Source: Paenibacillus sp. FSL W8-0426 (GTDB lineage: Bacteria; Bacillota; Bacilli; Paenibacillales; Paenibacillaceae). From it: a DNA stretch of 64,000 bases. Positions 44,016 to 53,838 of this stretch are shown here, piece after piece. Below the pieces are notes generated by a model. It was not told the DNA's origin and searched no databases. It saw only the letters and a list, made by a program, of their open reading frames with translations. Every line of letters begins with the position of its first letter. Position 1 is the first letter of the stretch. The position numbers and the translations under genes are program-made. The stretch lies in contig NZ_CP150203.1 of the NCBI RefSeq assembly GCF_037969725.1, forward strand, positions 698,001-762,000, given 5' to 3'.

Positions 44016-46730
44016 TTAACCTTTTTTCATCATTTGACGCAGCACTGTTTGCAGGATGCCGCCGTTATGGTAGTAATCCACGTCAACCATGCTGTCGAGA
44101 CGGGCAATTACGGTGAAGTGGAACTGGGTTCCGTCTTCGCGGGTAACGTTAACCGTCAGTTCTTCACCCGGTTTCACGTCATTGCTGAGACCTGTGATGT
44201 CATATGTCTCGCGTCCGTTCAGACCGAGGCTGGACCAGCTTTGGCCTTCTTGGAATTGCAGCGGCATTACGCCCATGCCCACCAGGTTGCTGCGGTGGAT
44301 ACGCTCAAAGCTCTCAGCGATGACGGCTTTGACGCCGAGCAAGAAGGTGCCTTTCGCCGCCCAGTCGCGTGAACTTCCCGTACCGTACTCTTTACCTGCG
44401 ATAACGATCAGGTTCTGTCCTTCGTCCTGATACTTCATGGAAGCATCGTAGATGGACATTTCCTCATCCGTAGGCAAGTATTTCGTAATACCGCCTTCTG
44501 TTCCAGGAGCAACCTGGTTGCGGATTCGGATGTTGGCGAACGTACCGCGCATCATGACTTCATGGTTACCACGGCGAGAGCCGTAGGAGTTGAAGTCTTT
44601 GCGTTCCACGCCATGATCTTTCAGATACAGTCCGGCCGGGCTGGATGGAGCGATATTCCCCGCAGGGGAGATGTGGTCCGTCGTTACGGAGTCACCGAGC
44701 AATGCCATAACGCGTGCGGAACGGATATCCGAAATGTCGGTCAGCGTATCGCCAAGATTTTGGAAGAACGGCGGGTTCTGGATGTACGTGGAGTTCGGGT
44801 CCCACTCGTACAATTCGCCTTCCGGTACGGAGATCCGGTTCCAGCGCTCGTTTGCCGTAAATACGTTCTCGTATTTGCTGCGGAACATATCGGCGTTCAG
44901 GGAGCTTGCGATCGCATCCTTGATTTCCTGGGAGCTAGGCCACAGATCTTTCAGGAAGACCGGCTCGTTGTTTGTGTCATAACCGATCGGATCGGTTTCG
45001 AAGTCGATGTTCACCGTTCCGGCCAATGCGTAAGCTACAACAAGCGGCGGCGAAGCCAGATAGTTGGCTTTGACTTGAGCGTGAACGCGTCCTTCGAAGT
45101 TACGGTTGCCGGACAATACCGCCGCTACCGTCATGTCGTTCTCGGCGATCGCTTCGCTGACTTCGTCCGGAAGCGGACCGGAGTTCCCGATGCAAGTTGC
45201 GCAGCCGTATCCGGCAACGTTGAATCCGAGCTTATCGAGGTATTCGATCAGGCCCGCTTTTTCCAGATACTCCGTTACGACGAGGGAACCTGGCGTCAAG
45301 CTGCTTTTTACGTAACCTGGTTTGGTCAGGCCGCGTTCAACCGCTTTTTTCGCCAGCAATCCTGCACCGAGCATAACGCTAGGGTTGGATGTGTTCGTGC
45401 AGCTTGTGATCGCCGCGATAACCACCGCACCTGTAGTCAGCTCGCTGGAAGAACCGTCCGGATGTTTCACAGGTACCTTTTGCGCGATCTTCTCTTCGGT
45501 CAGGCCATATCCGCCTTTGTCGATCGGCGTGCGGATGATGCTGTTGAAGCCTTCCTTCATTTGAGTCAGCTCAATGCGGTCTTGCGGACGCTTAGGTCCG
45601 GCAAGGCTCGGCACGACGGAGGCAAGGTCGAGCTCGATGACATCGGTAAACACAGGATCAGCCGTGCTGTCCGTGCGGAACATGCCTTGAGCTTTGTAGT
45701 ATGCTTCCACGAGTTCAACCTGTTCGTCGGAACGGCCCGTGCTGCGCAGGTAGTTCAGCGTTTCGCTGTCAACCGGGAAGAAACCGATCGTTGCGCCGTA
45801 TTCCGGTGCCATGTTGGCTACCGTTGCACGGTCTGCAAGACTGATGTTGGCAAGACCAGGTCCGTAGAACTCGACGAATTTGCCGACAACGCCTTTTTTA
45901 CGCAGCATTTGCGTTACGGTCAGTGCCAGATCCGTTGCCGTTGCGCCTTCGCTCAGGCTGCCTGTCAGTTTGAACCCGATAACGTCAGGTGTTACAAAGT
46001 AGAGCGGTTGGCCCAGCATGCCTGCCTCGGCCTCGATTCCGCCGACACCCCAACCAACAACGCCAAGCCCGTTGATCATGGTGGTGTGGGAATCCGTACC
46101 TACGAGGGAGTCAGGGAATACAAGCGTTTCGCCATCAACCGTTTTCGTTGCAGCTACGGATGCGAGATACTCCAGGTTGACCTGGTGAACGATCCCTGTG
46201 GATGGTGGAACGGCACGGAAGTTGTTGAATGCCGTTTGCGCCCAACGCAGGAAACGGTAACGCTCTTCGTTGCGCTCGAACTCGACTTTAATGTTGTAGT
46301 CCAGCGCGTCGTTCGTACCGAAAGCGTCAACCATGACGGAGTGGTCGATGACGAGGTCAACCGGAACGAGCGGGTTGATTTGTTTAGGGTCTCCGCCTGC
46401 TTTTTTCACGGTGTCGCGCATGGCTGCAAGATCCACGACCACCGGCACGCCGGTGAAGTCCTGCAGGACGATCCGTGCAGGGATGAAAGGGATTTCCTTA
46501 TTATTGTCACGGCCTTCTGCCCAGCCGGTCAATTGTTTGACATGGTCTTCGGTAATGGCACGTCCATCGAATTGGCGAACGGCTGCTTCGAGCAGCACTT
46601 TAATGGAGAAAGGCAGCTTGGAAAGATCGCCGTGGCCATTTTCCTGAAGAGCATCGAGACTGTAGTAGCGGTAAGATTTGCCTCCGACCTCAAGACTGCG
46701 GGCGGCGGAGAAATGATTCTTGGCTGACAT
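44016..46730 (-). CDS. acnA: Aconitate hydratase
   Basis: A 904-residue aconitase of the AcnA/IRP type. The cluster cysteines lie in [13 protein letters not shown] and [33 protein letters not shown] and the swivel-domain [13 protein letters not shown] are conserved. It interconverts citrate and isocitrate in the TCA cycle, and the apo form of relatives binds RNA. The start at 46730 has GAAGGAGGTAC just upstream; a 24-codon extension has no site. The leader holds a palindrome shared with the iclR promoter. Confidence 0.97.
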   Translation of the reverse strand: MSAKNHFSAARSLEVGGKSYRYYSLDALQENGHGDLSKLPFSIKVLLEAAVRQFDGRAITEDHVKQLTGWAEGRDNNKEIPFIPARIVLQDFTGVPVVVDLAAMRDTVKKAGGDPKQINPLVPVDLVIDHSVMVDAFGTNDALDYNIKVEFERNEERYRFLRWAQTAFNNFRAVPPSTGIVHQVNLEYLASVAATKTVDGETLVFPDSLVGTDSHTTMINGLGVVGWGVGGIEAEAGMLGQPLYFVTPDVIGFKLTGSLSEGATATDLALTVTQMLRKKGVVGKFVEFYGPGLANISLADRATVANMAPEYGATIGFFPVDSETLNYLRSTGRSDEQVELVEAYYKAQGMFRTDSTADPVFTDVIELDLASVVPSLAGPKRPQDRIELTQMKEGFNSIIRTPIDKGGYGLTEEKIAQKVPVKHPDGSSSELTTGAVVIAAITSCTNTSNPSVMLGAGLLAKKAVERGLTKPGYVKSSLTPGSLVVTEYLEKAGLIEYLDKLGFNVAGYGCATCIGNSGPLPDEVSEAIAENDMTVAAVLSGNRNFEGRVHAQVKANYLASPPLVVAYALAGTVNIDFETDPIGYDTNNEPVFLKDLWPSSQEIKDAIASSLNADMFRSKYENVFTANERWNRISVPEGELYEWDPNSTYIQNPPFFQNLGDTLTDISDIRSARVMALLGDSVTTDHISPAGNIAPSSPAGLYLKDHGVERKDFNSYGSRRGNHEVMMRGTFANIRIRNQVAPGTEGGITKYLPTDEEMSIYDASMKYQDEGQNLIVIAGKEYGTGSSRDWAAKGTFLLGVKAVIAESFERIHRSNLVGMGVMPLQFQEGQSWSSLGLNGRETYDITGLSNDVKPGEELTVNVTREDGTQFHFTVIARLDSMVDVDYYHNGGILQTVLRQMMKKG

Positions 46731-46820
46731 ACATGTACCTCCTTCAAATGTGCGGTGCGATGAAGTTGAACGTTCATTCAGCGGAAACAGGCCTTCATCC
46801 ATCCATGTTTCCGGTTGGTA

Positions 46821-46837
46821 GTTTCATTAGATGAAAC
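46821..46837. promoter_or_regulatory. Palindrome GTTTCAT-N3-ATGAAAC in the acnA leader
   Basis: The dyad has exactly the same 7-bp arms and 3-nt centre length as the one at the iclR promoter (33194-33210). It lies about 25-40 bp downstream of the predicted acnA transcription start, a place where a repressor could act as a roadblock. Confidence 0.6.
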
Positions 46838-46866
46838 ACAATTTCAAAATCGTAACTTTAGTTCTA

Positions 46867-46895
46867 AGTATACCGTTTTCACCTCTCCACGTAAA
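46867..46895 (-). promoter_or_regulatory. Probable sigma-A promoter of acnA
   Basis: On the - strand: -35 TTTACG (46895-46890), a 17-bp spacer and -10 TATACT (46872-46867). Transcription would begin near 46860. Confidence 0.6.
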
Positions 46896-47092
46896 GGGCT
46901 TTTTGCCCGCAGCATCAGGTCCGCAAAAAGAATGTATGCGTTTTCCGCATGGAGGCTGGGAGCTTTGCCCATCGATGAATTCGCATTGATCCAAACATAC
47001 AACGACACGTCCTTTCATATAGATGGAAGAAAGTATGTGTGCAAGCCGGGCGGTGCATATCCCGGAGCAGAACAGCCAAAGGGGGGCTAGGC

Positions 47093-48094
47093 TTGGAACG
47101 CGAATGGAAGAGTGCTTTATATGCTTACGTGAACGAATACAACCGCTGCGAGATCGATCACCGTGCCTTGAAAGGCGAGCAGGTCGTGATTGACGCGATA
47201 TTTAGGGCGGAACGCGAAGAACGCATGGCCAGGCTGGAAGATTGGTATCGGATGCGCCGTGCCGTTCCTCTTCGCGGCGAAACCAGCGCCAAACTGGTGC
47301 GCACGGTGTCCGAGAGCCCGGAGGAGTCCGTGGTGGATGTGCAGCTGTACGTCAGGCTGTTTTATGCCAAAGAAGGCATTACCCATCGGGATGAACGGAT
47401 CGAAAGGGAGAGGCTGACCTTTCAGCGGCATAACGGCAAGTGGGTAATTGCCCGCGTCGAACGGGAAGTTTCGGAACGCCATCCTGTCGGGGATAAGGTA
47501 CCCTACCATCATGCCGATTTGCAGTCGCTCAATCTCCCCTTATTGAATCGGGAGGTGCTGGGACAAGGCAGAGGGGGCGTAACCAAACAGCGGGAGTATC
47601 GGAGGGATCTGGCCGTAGCCTATGCCGACCAATGGTGGAATTCAATCAATCCGGCTTATGAAGAGTTCGAGGTGGATTGCACCAATTATGTGTCCCAATG
47701 TCTCTTTGCAGGGGGAGCACCCATCAACTATACTGGTAAAAGGGAATCGGGCTGGTGGTATAAGGGCTATGTCAACGGCTCGGAAATGTGGAGCTACAGT
47801 TGGGCGGTATCGAACGCTTTGGAACGATATTTGACCCATAGCACGCGGGGGTTGACCGCAACGGTGGTCGAACGTCCCGAACAGCTGCAGCTCGGGGACG
47901 TCGTCCTTTATGATTGGGACGGCGACGGCCGTTACCAGCACAGCACCATCGTCACCGCATTTGACGCGGGCGGCATGCCGCTGGTCAATGCGCATACGGT
48001 TGCCAGCCGCCACCGTTTCTGGGATTACCGGGATTCCTACGCCTGGACCGAACGCACGACGTATCGGCTTTTCCATATTGACAGCGTATTTTAA
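47093..48094 (+). CDS. Amidase-domain protein (Amidase_6 type)
   Basis: About 333 residues from TTG 47093, which follows AAAGGGGGGCTAGGC; the frame is open further upstream but has no better start. The N-terminal half is helical and basic. The C-terminal half is the putative amidase/CHAP-like domain: YADQWWNSINPAYEEF, the catalytic Cys in DCTNYVSQCLFAGG, and His in YQHSTIVTAF. No signal peptide is seen, as in several Bacillota homologues. A role in cell wall or spore processing is inferred, not shown. Confidence 0.82.
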   Translation: MEREWKSALYAYVNEYNRCEIDHRALKGEQVVIDAIFRAEREERMARLEDWYRMRRAVPLRGETSAKLVRTVSESPEESVVDVQLYVRLFYAKEGITHRDERIERERLTFQRHNGKWVIARVEREVSERHPVGDKVPYHHADLQSLNLPLLNREVLGQGRGGVTKQREYRRDLAVAYADQWWNSINPAYEEFEVDCTNYVSQCLFAGGAPINYTGKRESGWWYKGYVNGSEMWSYSWAVSNALERYLTHSTRGLTATVVERPEQLQLGDVVLYDWDGDGRYQHSTIVTAFDAGGMPLVNAHTVASRHRFWDYRDSYAWTERTTYRLFHIDSVF

Positions 48095-48220
48095 GCAGGG
48101 AAAAGATGCTGCGGGTGCGGTGACGGAAACATCCAGGTCCGTTTAAAATATCTATTAGAATAACAACGATGCAGGGAATGCAAACTTAACGCATCGCGCA
48201 CAGACAATCGGAGGTTACGC

Positions 48221-49321
48221 ATGAGCATGGATAAATTGACAGTTGGCGTCGTTTACGGAGGAAAATCGGGAGAGCACGAGGTTTCGCTGCAGACGGCGTT
48301 TGCTGTAACGAACGCGTTTGATTATGAAAAATACGAGTTGGTTCCTTTCTATATTTCGAAGCAGGGATCATGGAAAAAAGGACCGGTGATGCACGCGCCT
48401 TTCAAACAAATCGAGGATCTGAAGCTGGAGGAGGCTGCGGGAGGAACGAAAGAAGCGCTGAACGCGCTGTTCGGACGCCTTTACGGAGGAGATGAGACTA
48501 TAGACGTCATGTTCCCGCTGCTTCACGGAACGTATGGCGAAGACGGCACGATCCAGGGCATGTTCGAAATGGCAGATATGCCTTATGTGGGGGCTGGCGT
48601 GCTCGCTTCGGCGGGCGGCATGGACAAAGTGGTCATGAAAAAGCTGTTTGCGCAAGCCGGCATTGACCAATGTGCCTTTACCTATTTTAATGCAACGCAA
48701 TGGAAACAGTCCGAGCATGAGATGATGCTGCAGGTCGAAGACCAGCTGGGTTATCCGTGCTTCGTCAAACCGGCGAACCTGGGTTCCAGCGTGGGCATCT
48801 CCAAAGCGCGCAGCCGCGATGAGCTGAAAAAGGCGGTCGAACTTGCGCTGCGTTATGATACCAAAGTGGTGATCGAAGAGTTCGTCGATGCGCGCGAGGT
48901 AGAAGTCAGCGTGCTCGGAAATGACGAACCGATGGCATCCGTGCCAGGGGAAATCGTCTCTTCCGGCGAATATTATGACTATGCCGCCAAATACATCGAC
49001 GGACAATCGCAGATGCTGATCCCGGCTCCGCTGGATCCGGAAGCTGCCGATCGTGTCCGCGAAGCGGCACTGCAGGCGTTCCGCGCCATCGAAGGCAGCG
49101 GCATCACCCGCGCGGACTTTTTCATCCGCCGATCGGACGGGGCGCTGCTGATCAATGAAGTCAACACCATGCCCGGATTCACGCCGTATAGCATGTATCC
49201 ACTGTTATGGCGGGAGACCGGCGTTTCCTATGCCGAGCTGCTGGACCGCATGATCGAGCTTGCCCTTGAACGTTACAAGAACAGACAGGCGCTCCAATTC
49301 GAGAGCGGCGTGAACGCATAA
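48221..49321 (+). CDS. ddl: D-alanine--D-alanine ligase
   Basis: A 366-residue ATP-grasp ligase. GGKSGEHEVSLQTAFAV is the N-terminal signature, YPCFVKPANLGSSVGISKA binds ATP, and LINEVNTMPGFTPYSMYP carries the metal ligands and substrate loop. The omega-loop EYYDYAAKYIDG contains the Tyr-x-x-x-Lys-Tyr pattern of true D-Ala-D-Ala enzymes, not the D-lactate ligases. It makes the dipeptide for peptidoglycan. ATCGGAGGTTACGC precedes the ATG. A small conserved gene follows after 26 bp. Confidence 0.95.
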   Translation: MSMDKLTVGVVYGGKSGEHEVSLQTAFAVTNAFDYEKYELVPFYISKQGSWKKGPVMHAPFKQIEDLKLEEAAGGTKEALNALFGRLYGGDETIDVMFPLLHGTYGEDGTIQGMFEMADMPYVGAGVLASAGGMDKVVMKKLFAQAGIDQCAFTYFNATQWKQSEHEMMLQVEDQLGYPCFVKPANLGSSVGISKARSRDELKKAVELALRYDTKVVIEEFVDAREVEVSVLGNDEPMASVPGEIVSSGEYYDYAAKYIDGQSQMLIPAPLDPEAADRVREAALQAFRAIEGSGITRADFFIRRSDGALLINEVNTMPGFTPYSMYPLLWRETGVSYAELLDRMIELALERYKNRQALQFESGVNA

Positions 49322-49347
49322 CCTCAACCGAAAAGGAGAAATGTGGG

Positions 49348-49671
49348 ATGGGCTTCCAGACAGAATTCAATTCCGTATGCAAATTCAAAAGCGAGCAGGA
49401 GCTGTTCGAGCTGCTGGAATACGGCCGCGGCAAAATGGTGAAGCAGGGCTTCCGGGTATTTCCCACCGGACAGAAGGTCATCGCCTATACCCCCGATAAC
49501 GTGGCCGTAGCCATCGTCAAAATTTTGGCTTCCATTGCCGAAATCAACTTTCAGGGCCAGGAAGTGACGGAAGTCGAAATGCAGCTGATCCGCAAACTGA
49601 CCGAAGAGGAATCGCGTATCCAGACGGCCCTTGCCGACGAGATGTTTTTCGGGGAGCACGCTCAGGACTAG
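49348..49671 (+). CDS. Hypothetical protein (107 aa) downstream of ddl
   Basis: A soluble protein with AAAGGAGAAATG as ribosome site, 26 bp after ddl. It begins GFQTEFNSVCKFKSEQELFEL, has GFRVFPTGQKVIAYTP and a helical acidic tail. It somewhat resembles the DUF2584-type small Bacillota proteins (short EFN start, G-x-R-x-F/Y-P), but I am not sure of that assignment. It is likely co-transcribed with ddl. Confidence 0.65.
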   Translation: MGFQTEFNSVCKFKSEQELFELLEYGRGKMVKQGFRVFPTGQKVIAYTPDNVAVAIVKILASIAEINFQGQEVTEVEMQLIRKLTEEESRIQTALADEMFFGEHAQD

Positions 49672-49819
49672 CCGTAGATGAACTCCGTTTTTTCATCACC
49701 GGAAAAGGGAGAGATTAGCGTCCTCGTTTTAGGGTAAAACTTGGAGGTATACAGAGGAGGCATTGACGGCCTTCCATACCATTGAGTTATTTACCCCTGA
49801 ACGAGAGGAAGGACGCTGC

Positions 49820-50821
49820 ATGCTTGTACGTTTTGGATATGTGGCCATGTCCGTCATCGTCGAGAATGCGTCCCCTTCCCGCACGATGACGATGGCCAGC
49901 TTCAACAAAATCGGGGACCGGGAAGCAGCGATTCGCAAACTGGAGCGCATTGCGGCCGAGAACCTTCACAATACGCTGCGTTTGCTCAGACACAACAAGG
50001 CAAGCCGTATTCATGTTTACCGTTTCTCCTCCAAGCTGATCCCGCTGGCCACCCATGAGGATTTGAGCGACTGGGACCCGTTTCCGGCGCTGACGCATGA
50101 GTTCTCTGCCATTGGAGAGTTTGTGAAGGAGAACGGCATGCGCGTATCCTTTCATCCGGATCATTTTACGGTGCTGAGCACGCCGCGCAAGGAAGTGCTT
50201 CGCAACTCCGTTCGCGATCTGCGCCATCATGTTCGGATGTTTGAGGCCATGGGATTGGATGCAACCGCCAAAAACAACATTCATATCGGCGGCGCTTACG
50301 GGGACAAACTTGCGTCGGCCGAGCGCTTTAAGCAGCATTTCATGGAGTTGGACCCGGACATCCGGCAGAGGATCACGCTTGAGAACGACGATAAAACGTT
50401 CAATGCTCCCGAGACACTTGCCGTTTGCCAAACGCTGGGCGTACCTATGGTGCTCGACATTCATCATCAATGGGTGAACAACCAGGGCGAGAAGCCTTGG
50501 GAGCTGTGGCCAGGCGTGTTGGAGACGTGGCAGACGCCGCTGGCTCAAGCAGATGCCCCGGCGGACCGGCCTTTGCCTCCCAAAATCCACGTGTCGAGTC
50601 CCAAGAGCGAGAGGGACCCGCGCGGCCATGCCGATGGCGTGGAGTTGGAGCCTTTGCTGACGTTTTTGCGCCATATTGCCGCACGTACCCCTGCCCTTGA
50701 CGTCATGATTGAAGCCAAACGCAAGGACGAAGCGCTGCTTCAACTGATGCAGAAGCTGGCAGCCCTTCAGGAAGAGGGGATCGAGTGGGTGGACGAGTCT
50801 ACCGTCATCATACGTCCATAA
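49820..50821 (+). CDS. uvsE: UV damage endonuclease UvsE
   Basis: A 333-residue TIM-barrel nuclease of the UVDE family. It starts VRFGYVAMSVIVENASPSRT, with SRIHVYRFSSKLIPLATH, the metal-binding HPDHFTVLSTPR, HIGGAYGDK, LENDDKTFN and LDIHHQWVNN, plus HVSSPKSE near the end. It nicks DNA 5' of UV photoproducts as an alternative to UvrABC. ATG 49820 follows AGAGGAAGG; an earlier frame start at 49763 has no site. UvsE is frequent in spore formers. Confidence 0.93.
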   Translation: MLVRFGYVAMSVIVENASPSRTMTMASFNKIGDREAAIRKLERIAAENLHNTLRLLRHNKASRIHVYRFSSKLIPLATHEDLSDWDPFPALTHEFSAIGEFVKENGMRVSFHPDHFTVLSTPRKEVLRNSVRDLRHHVRMFEAMGLDATAKNNIHIGGAYGDKLASAERFKQHFMELDPDIRQRITLENDDKTFNAPETLAVCQTLGVPMVLDIHHQWVNNQGEKPWELWPGVLETWQTPLAQADAPADRPLPPKIHVSSPKSERDPRGHADGVELEPLLTFLRHIAARTPALDVMIEAKRKDEALLQLMQKLAALQEEGIEWVDESTVIIRP

Positions 50822-50919
50822 CGCCAAAAGGGGCCTGGGCGGCAAGAAACTTTGCGAACTGCGGGGCGTATACTTTTAACAAGACTATTATAGGTTTGCA
50901 GATTGATATAGAAAGTAGA

Positions 50920-51792
50920 GTGAACGCTTTGAATGAGAAGGAAAAAACGCCTTATGTCGTGACAAGCAAGAGCTATACTGCCGTGGCGATCAACGCCGCA
51001 TCCAAGGCCGGAGAATGGATCAAGAGCCGTCTTGGCACGGTTGCCGAGCCTGGCACCAAATATTCACCGCAGGACTTGGTGACAGAGGTGGATAAAGGCG
51101 CAGAGCAGATGATTCGCCGGCTGATCCTGACGCACTTTCCCGATCATGCCATCTTGGGCGAGGAAGGTGTTGAACCGGGACCGGAGGCTTCGGCCAAAGC
51201 ATTGAAAGAAGCGCAGGAGGAAGAATACCTGTGGATCGTCGATCCGGTGGACGGCACGACCAATTTCGTGCATGGTTTCCCGTTCTATTCGGTATCCATC
51301 GCCTTGGCCCATCGCGGAGAAGTGATCGTGGGAGTGATCTATGATCCCTCCCGTGACGAAATGTTCGTGGCGGAAAAAGGAAAAGGAGCCTACGTTCACG
51401 GTAACCGCATGAAAGTGTCGAATGAGCAGAACCTGGCCCAAAGTCTGATTGCCGTCGGCTTCCCGGCAGATCCTACATTTGCGCTGCCGCTGAACATGGC
51501 GGCAGTGCAGGCTCTTGCGCCTCAGGTACGCAACCTGCGCGCCGGCGGATCGGCCGCCCTGCATTTGGCATACGTTGCTGCAGGTCGTCTCAGCGCGTAC
51601 ACCGAAGTGGGGCTGAAACCGTGGGACATCGCGGCGGGGGCACTGCTCGTGGAAGAGTCCGGCGGCCGTGTGAGCGATACGATCGGAACGCCGTACCAGT
51701 TGTCCGTGAGTCATGTCGTGGCCAGCAATGGCGCCATTCACGATGCATTGACCGACGTGCTGAAGAAAGCACGCGCCACCGGTTTGGAATAA
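50920..51792 (+). CDS. Inositol monophosphatase family protein
   Basis: About 291 residues of a Li+-sensitive, Mg2+-dependent phosphatase fold. Metal-binding motifs are AILGEEG, DPVDGTTNFVHGFP and GLKPWDIAAGALLVEESGG. It may act on inositol phosphates, 3'-phosphoadenosine phosphates or NADP+. The start is uncertain: GTG 50920 and TTG 50929 are both possible with weak sites, and the frame extends further upstream into the end of uvsE without a good start. Confidence 0.88.
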   Translation: MNALNEKEKTPYVVTSKSYTAVAINAASKAGEWIKSRLGTVAEPGTKYSPQDLVTEVDKGAEQMIRRLILTHFPDHAILGEEGVEPGPEASAKALKEAQEEEYLWIVDPVDGTTNFVHGFPFYSVSIALAHRGEVIVGVIYDPSRDEMFVAEKGKGAYVHGNRMKVSNEQNLAQSLIAVGFPADPTFALPLNMAAVQALAPQVRNLRAGGSAALHLAYVAAGRLSAYTEVGLKPWDIAAGALLVEESGGRVSDTIGTPYQLSVSHVVASNGAIHDALTDVLKKARATGLE

Positions 51793-51824
51793 TTAGACCG
51801 AATAAGAGAAAGGAGCGAAGAGCC

Positions 51825-52109
51825 ATGGATGAATCCAAGGAGCTGGAGCAGCGATTGCGCGAGATGTTAACCGAAGGGGAGATGGAGGATTCCGACGATA
51901 CGCGTGAGCGCGAGCGTCAGGTGCTTCCTCCCAAATATGAGGTTCGCATTCAGTTGGAACATGATCCGATCGTGGAAGAAACGTTGAAATATCGGAGCAT
52001 CGCACGCGAAGTGGATGACCGCTACGATCGTTACCTGGAACGTGCGGATGGCAGCAAACGAAATTCCGATCATGGAACTACATCGGGGGAGCCCAAGAAG
52101 GGTTCTTGA
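51825..52109 (+). CDS. Hypothetical charged protein (94 aa)
   Basis: AAAGGAGCG lies 9 bp before ATG 51825, 32 bp after the phosphatase gene. The protein is very rich in Glu, Arg and Asp (KELEQRLREMLTEGEMED, EVDDRYDRYLERADG), probably helical and partly disordered, with no membrane segment. I recognise no family. It is the last gene before a terminator and may be co-transcribed with the phosphatase. Confidence 0.6.
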   Translation: MDESKELEQRLREMLTEGEMEDSDDTRERERQVLPPKYEVRIQLEHDPIVEETLKYRSIAREVDDRYDRYLERADGSKRNSDHGTTSGEPKKGS

Positions 52110-52137
52110 GCCTGGTTCAAATGAAGCAACATGAAGG

Positions 52138-52170
52138 ACAGACTTTCTCTTATGGGAAAGTCTGTTCTTT
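52138..52170 (+). terminator. Intrinsic terminator
   Basis: ACAGACTTTC pairs with GAAAGTCTGT, followed by TCTTT. The T run is short. Confidence 0.7.
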
Positions 52171-52291
52171 GGCGTGTTAAGCTTTTGGCGACAGGACTAT
52201 TAAATAATGATAGAATCGATATATTGGAAAATGGGGCCATGATGGCCTCAACCTGGCACGTCTTTATTCTGAAAAGGAGTGGGATCCGAGA

Positions 52292-53605
52292 ATGAAACAT
52301 ACACGTACATGGAGATACACGGCCGCCGGTATTACAGCGAGCATGCTGGCAGGGGTGCTGCTCTTCTCCTCTTCTTCCGCACCGGCATACGCTGCCGCTG
52401 CCAATGGGAACGGGAATGCATCCGGGCAGGCAGTAAGCGCAAAAAGCAGCACTGCTGCGGTCGCAGAACCTTTCCGCATCGTCACATTAGGGGATTCCAT
52501 TACGGTAGGGTACGAACCTAATTTGAAAGACCTTCCATACGGTTACGTGGAACGTCTGCAAGAGCAAGGGTTGCTTCACGGACGTACGCAGACCGACAAT
52601 TTCGGCATTGCCGGACTGAAGAGCACTGGACTGAAAAACTTCGTTGCCGCGATTCGCGCTGGCCAAACGATCTCTTCGGAGGCGATTCAACCGAGCTTGG
52701 CTGATCCGCGCGCAGGACAGATCGGAGCCAACGTTTCTGCCATTCGCGAGAGTCTGGCACAAGCGGATCTCGTGGCCATTACGATTGGCGGCAACGACGT
52801 TTCCGAGCTGCTTGGAACGGCGGATAAGCTGGACAACGAGGAATTGGAGGCCAAAGTAAAGGAACTGCTTGCCGCGTATACCAGCAATGTGAATGCGGTA
52901 ATTCAGGATATCCATGCGCTTAACCCGGATGTTCGCATCGTGATCGCGGACCAGTATCAGCCGATGCCCGAAATCGGGGGCAAAGCGTTGTATGCCAAAC
53001 TGATGGAGGCGGCTGCCGGTTTTACGACGACCATTGATGGGATTGCGGCCCAATCCGTCAGCGATGGCATCGATGTGAAGGTGGCACACGTTGCCAAGGA
53101 ATTCGTCGGCGGTGAAGGCACGATGACACATATGATCAAAGATCGCGATTTCCATCCGAACCAGTTTGGCTATGAAGCCATTGCCAAAGTGTTCGCCGAA
53201 ACGATCTGGGGCGATTACACCAAGCTGACCGCCCCGACGTCGGGTCAACCGATGAACATTATCGTGAGCGGCAAACTGCTGGATACCCCGTACAAACCGA
53301 TCAATCGCGACGGCAAAAACTATGTGGCGATCCAGGATATTGTGAATGCCGTGGGAGCCGCTACCGTGTGGGACAACAAAACGTCAACCGCAACGATTAC
53401 ATATGGCGAACGTAAGGTGGCCGTAAAAATCGGCGCGAGCACCGTTCAGGTTAACGGAGCAGCCGTTGCGGTGGATACGCCTGCATTCCTGAACAAGGTA
53501 GGCAAGGAGTCCAAAACGTACGTGCCGCTGGCGATGGTTGCCGAAGGTCTTGGTTTTGACGTGCAATACGTAGCGAAGTTGAAAACGGTATTTGTGAATC
53601 CATAA
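52292..53605 (+). CDS. Secreted SGNH/GDSL hydrolase with C-terminal copper-amine-oxidase-N-like domain
   Basis: A 437-residue exported protein. A signal peptide (residues 1-~34, cleaved near AYA-AAA) is followed by an SGNH hydrolase: IVTLGDSITVGYEP (block I Ser), ITIGGNDVSEL (block III) and DRDFHPNQFGYEAIA (block V Asp/His). Residues ~315-437 form the stalk-type Cu_amine_oxidN1 domain (KPINRDGKNYVAIQDIVNAVG ... TYVPLAMVAEGLGF, in outline), common in Paenibacillus surface proteins. It is probably an esterase or lipase acting on envelope or polysaccharide esters. Confidence 0.92.
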   Translation: MKHTRTWRYTAAGITASMLAGVLLFSSSSAPAYAAAANGNGNASGQAVSAKSSTAAVAEPFRIVTLGDSITVGYEPNLKDLPYGYVERLQEQGLLHGRTQTDNFGIAGLKSTGLKNFVAAIRAGQTISSEAIQPSLADPRAGQIGANVSAIRESLAQADLVAITIGGNDVSELLGTADKLDNEELEAKVKELLAAYTSNVNAVIQDIHALNPDVRIVIADQYQPMPEIGGKALYAKLMEAAAGFTTTIDGIAAQSVSDGIDVKVAHVAKEFVGGEGTMTHMIKDRDFHPNQFGYEAIAKVFAETIWGDYTKLTAPTSGQPMNIIVSGKLLDTPYKPINRDGKNYVAIQDIVNAVGAATVWDNKTSTATITYGERKVAVKIGASTVQVNGAAVAVDTPAFLNKVGKESKTYVPLAMVAEGLGFDVQYVAKLKTVFVNP

Positions 53606-53621
53606 TCGGCCTCAGAGCAGG

Positions 53622-53659
53622 AAAATCCATGTTGATCTTAGAATCGGCATGGATTTTTT
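53622..53659 (+). terminator. Intrinsic terminator
   Basis: AAAATCCATG pairs with CATGGATTTTTT, extended by G-U pairs, with the T run in the right arm. Confidence 0.85.
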
Positions 53660-53838
53660 GCTGTTGGTCTATTTTTCGACCACACAGAGAATAACGCGTT
53701 TTTGTACGCCAGACTCAAAAAGTTGATTATTTATGTCTTGTCATTCGCTCATGGATGTGTAAATATGAAAATAAATTACAGTAAAGCGGAAAACATGCCA
53801 GATCACTGCACCCTTCTCCAATCAAAGGAGCGCTTTGA

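Noticed and set aside
44562..46727. 721-codon open frame on the + strand opposite aconitase
   Set aside because: It is antisense to the highly conserved acnA, has no ribosome site and encodes a Cys/Arg-rich sequence without a recognisable domain. It is a codon-bias shadow.
48221..49321. Whether the ligase near the van-like cluster is a D-Ala-D-Lac (VanA-type) enzyme
   Set aside because: The omega-loop has the Tyr and Lys-Tyr pattern of D-Ala-D-Ala ligases and the gene sits in an ordinary chromosomal context 5 kb away.
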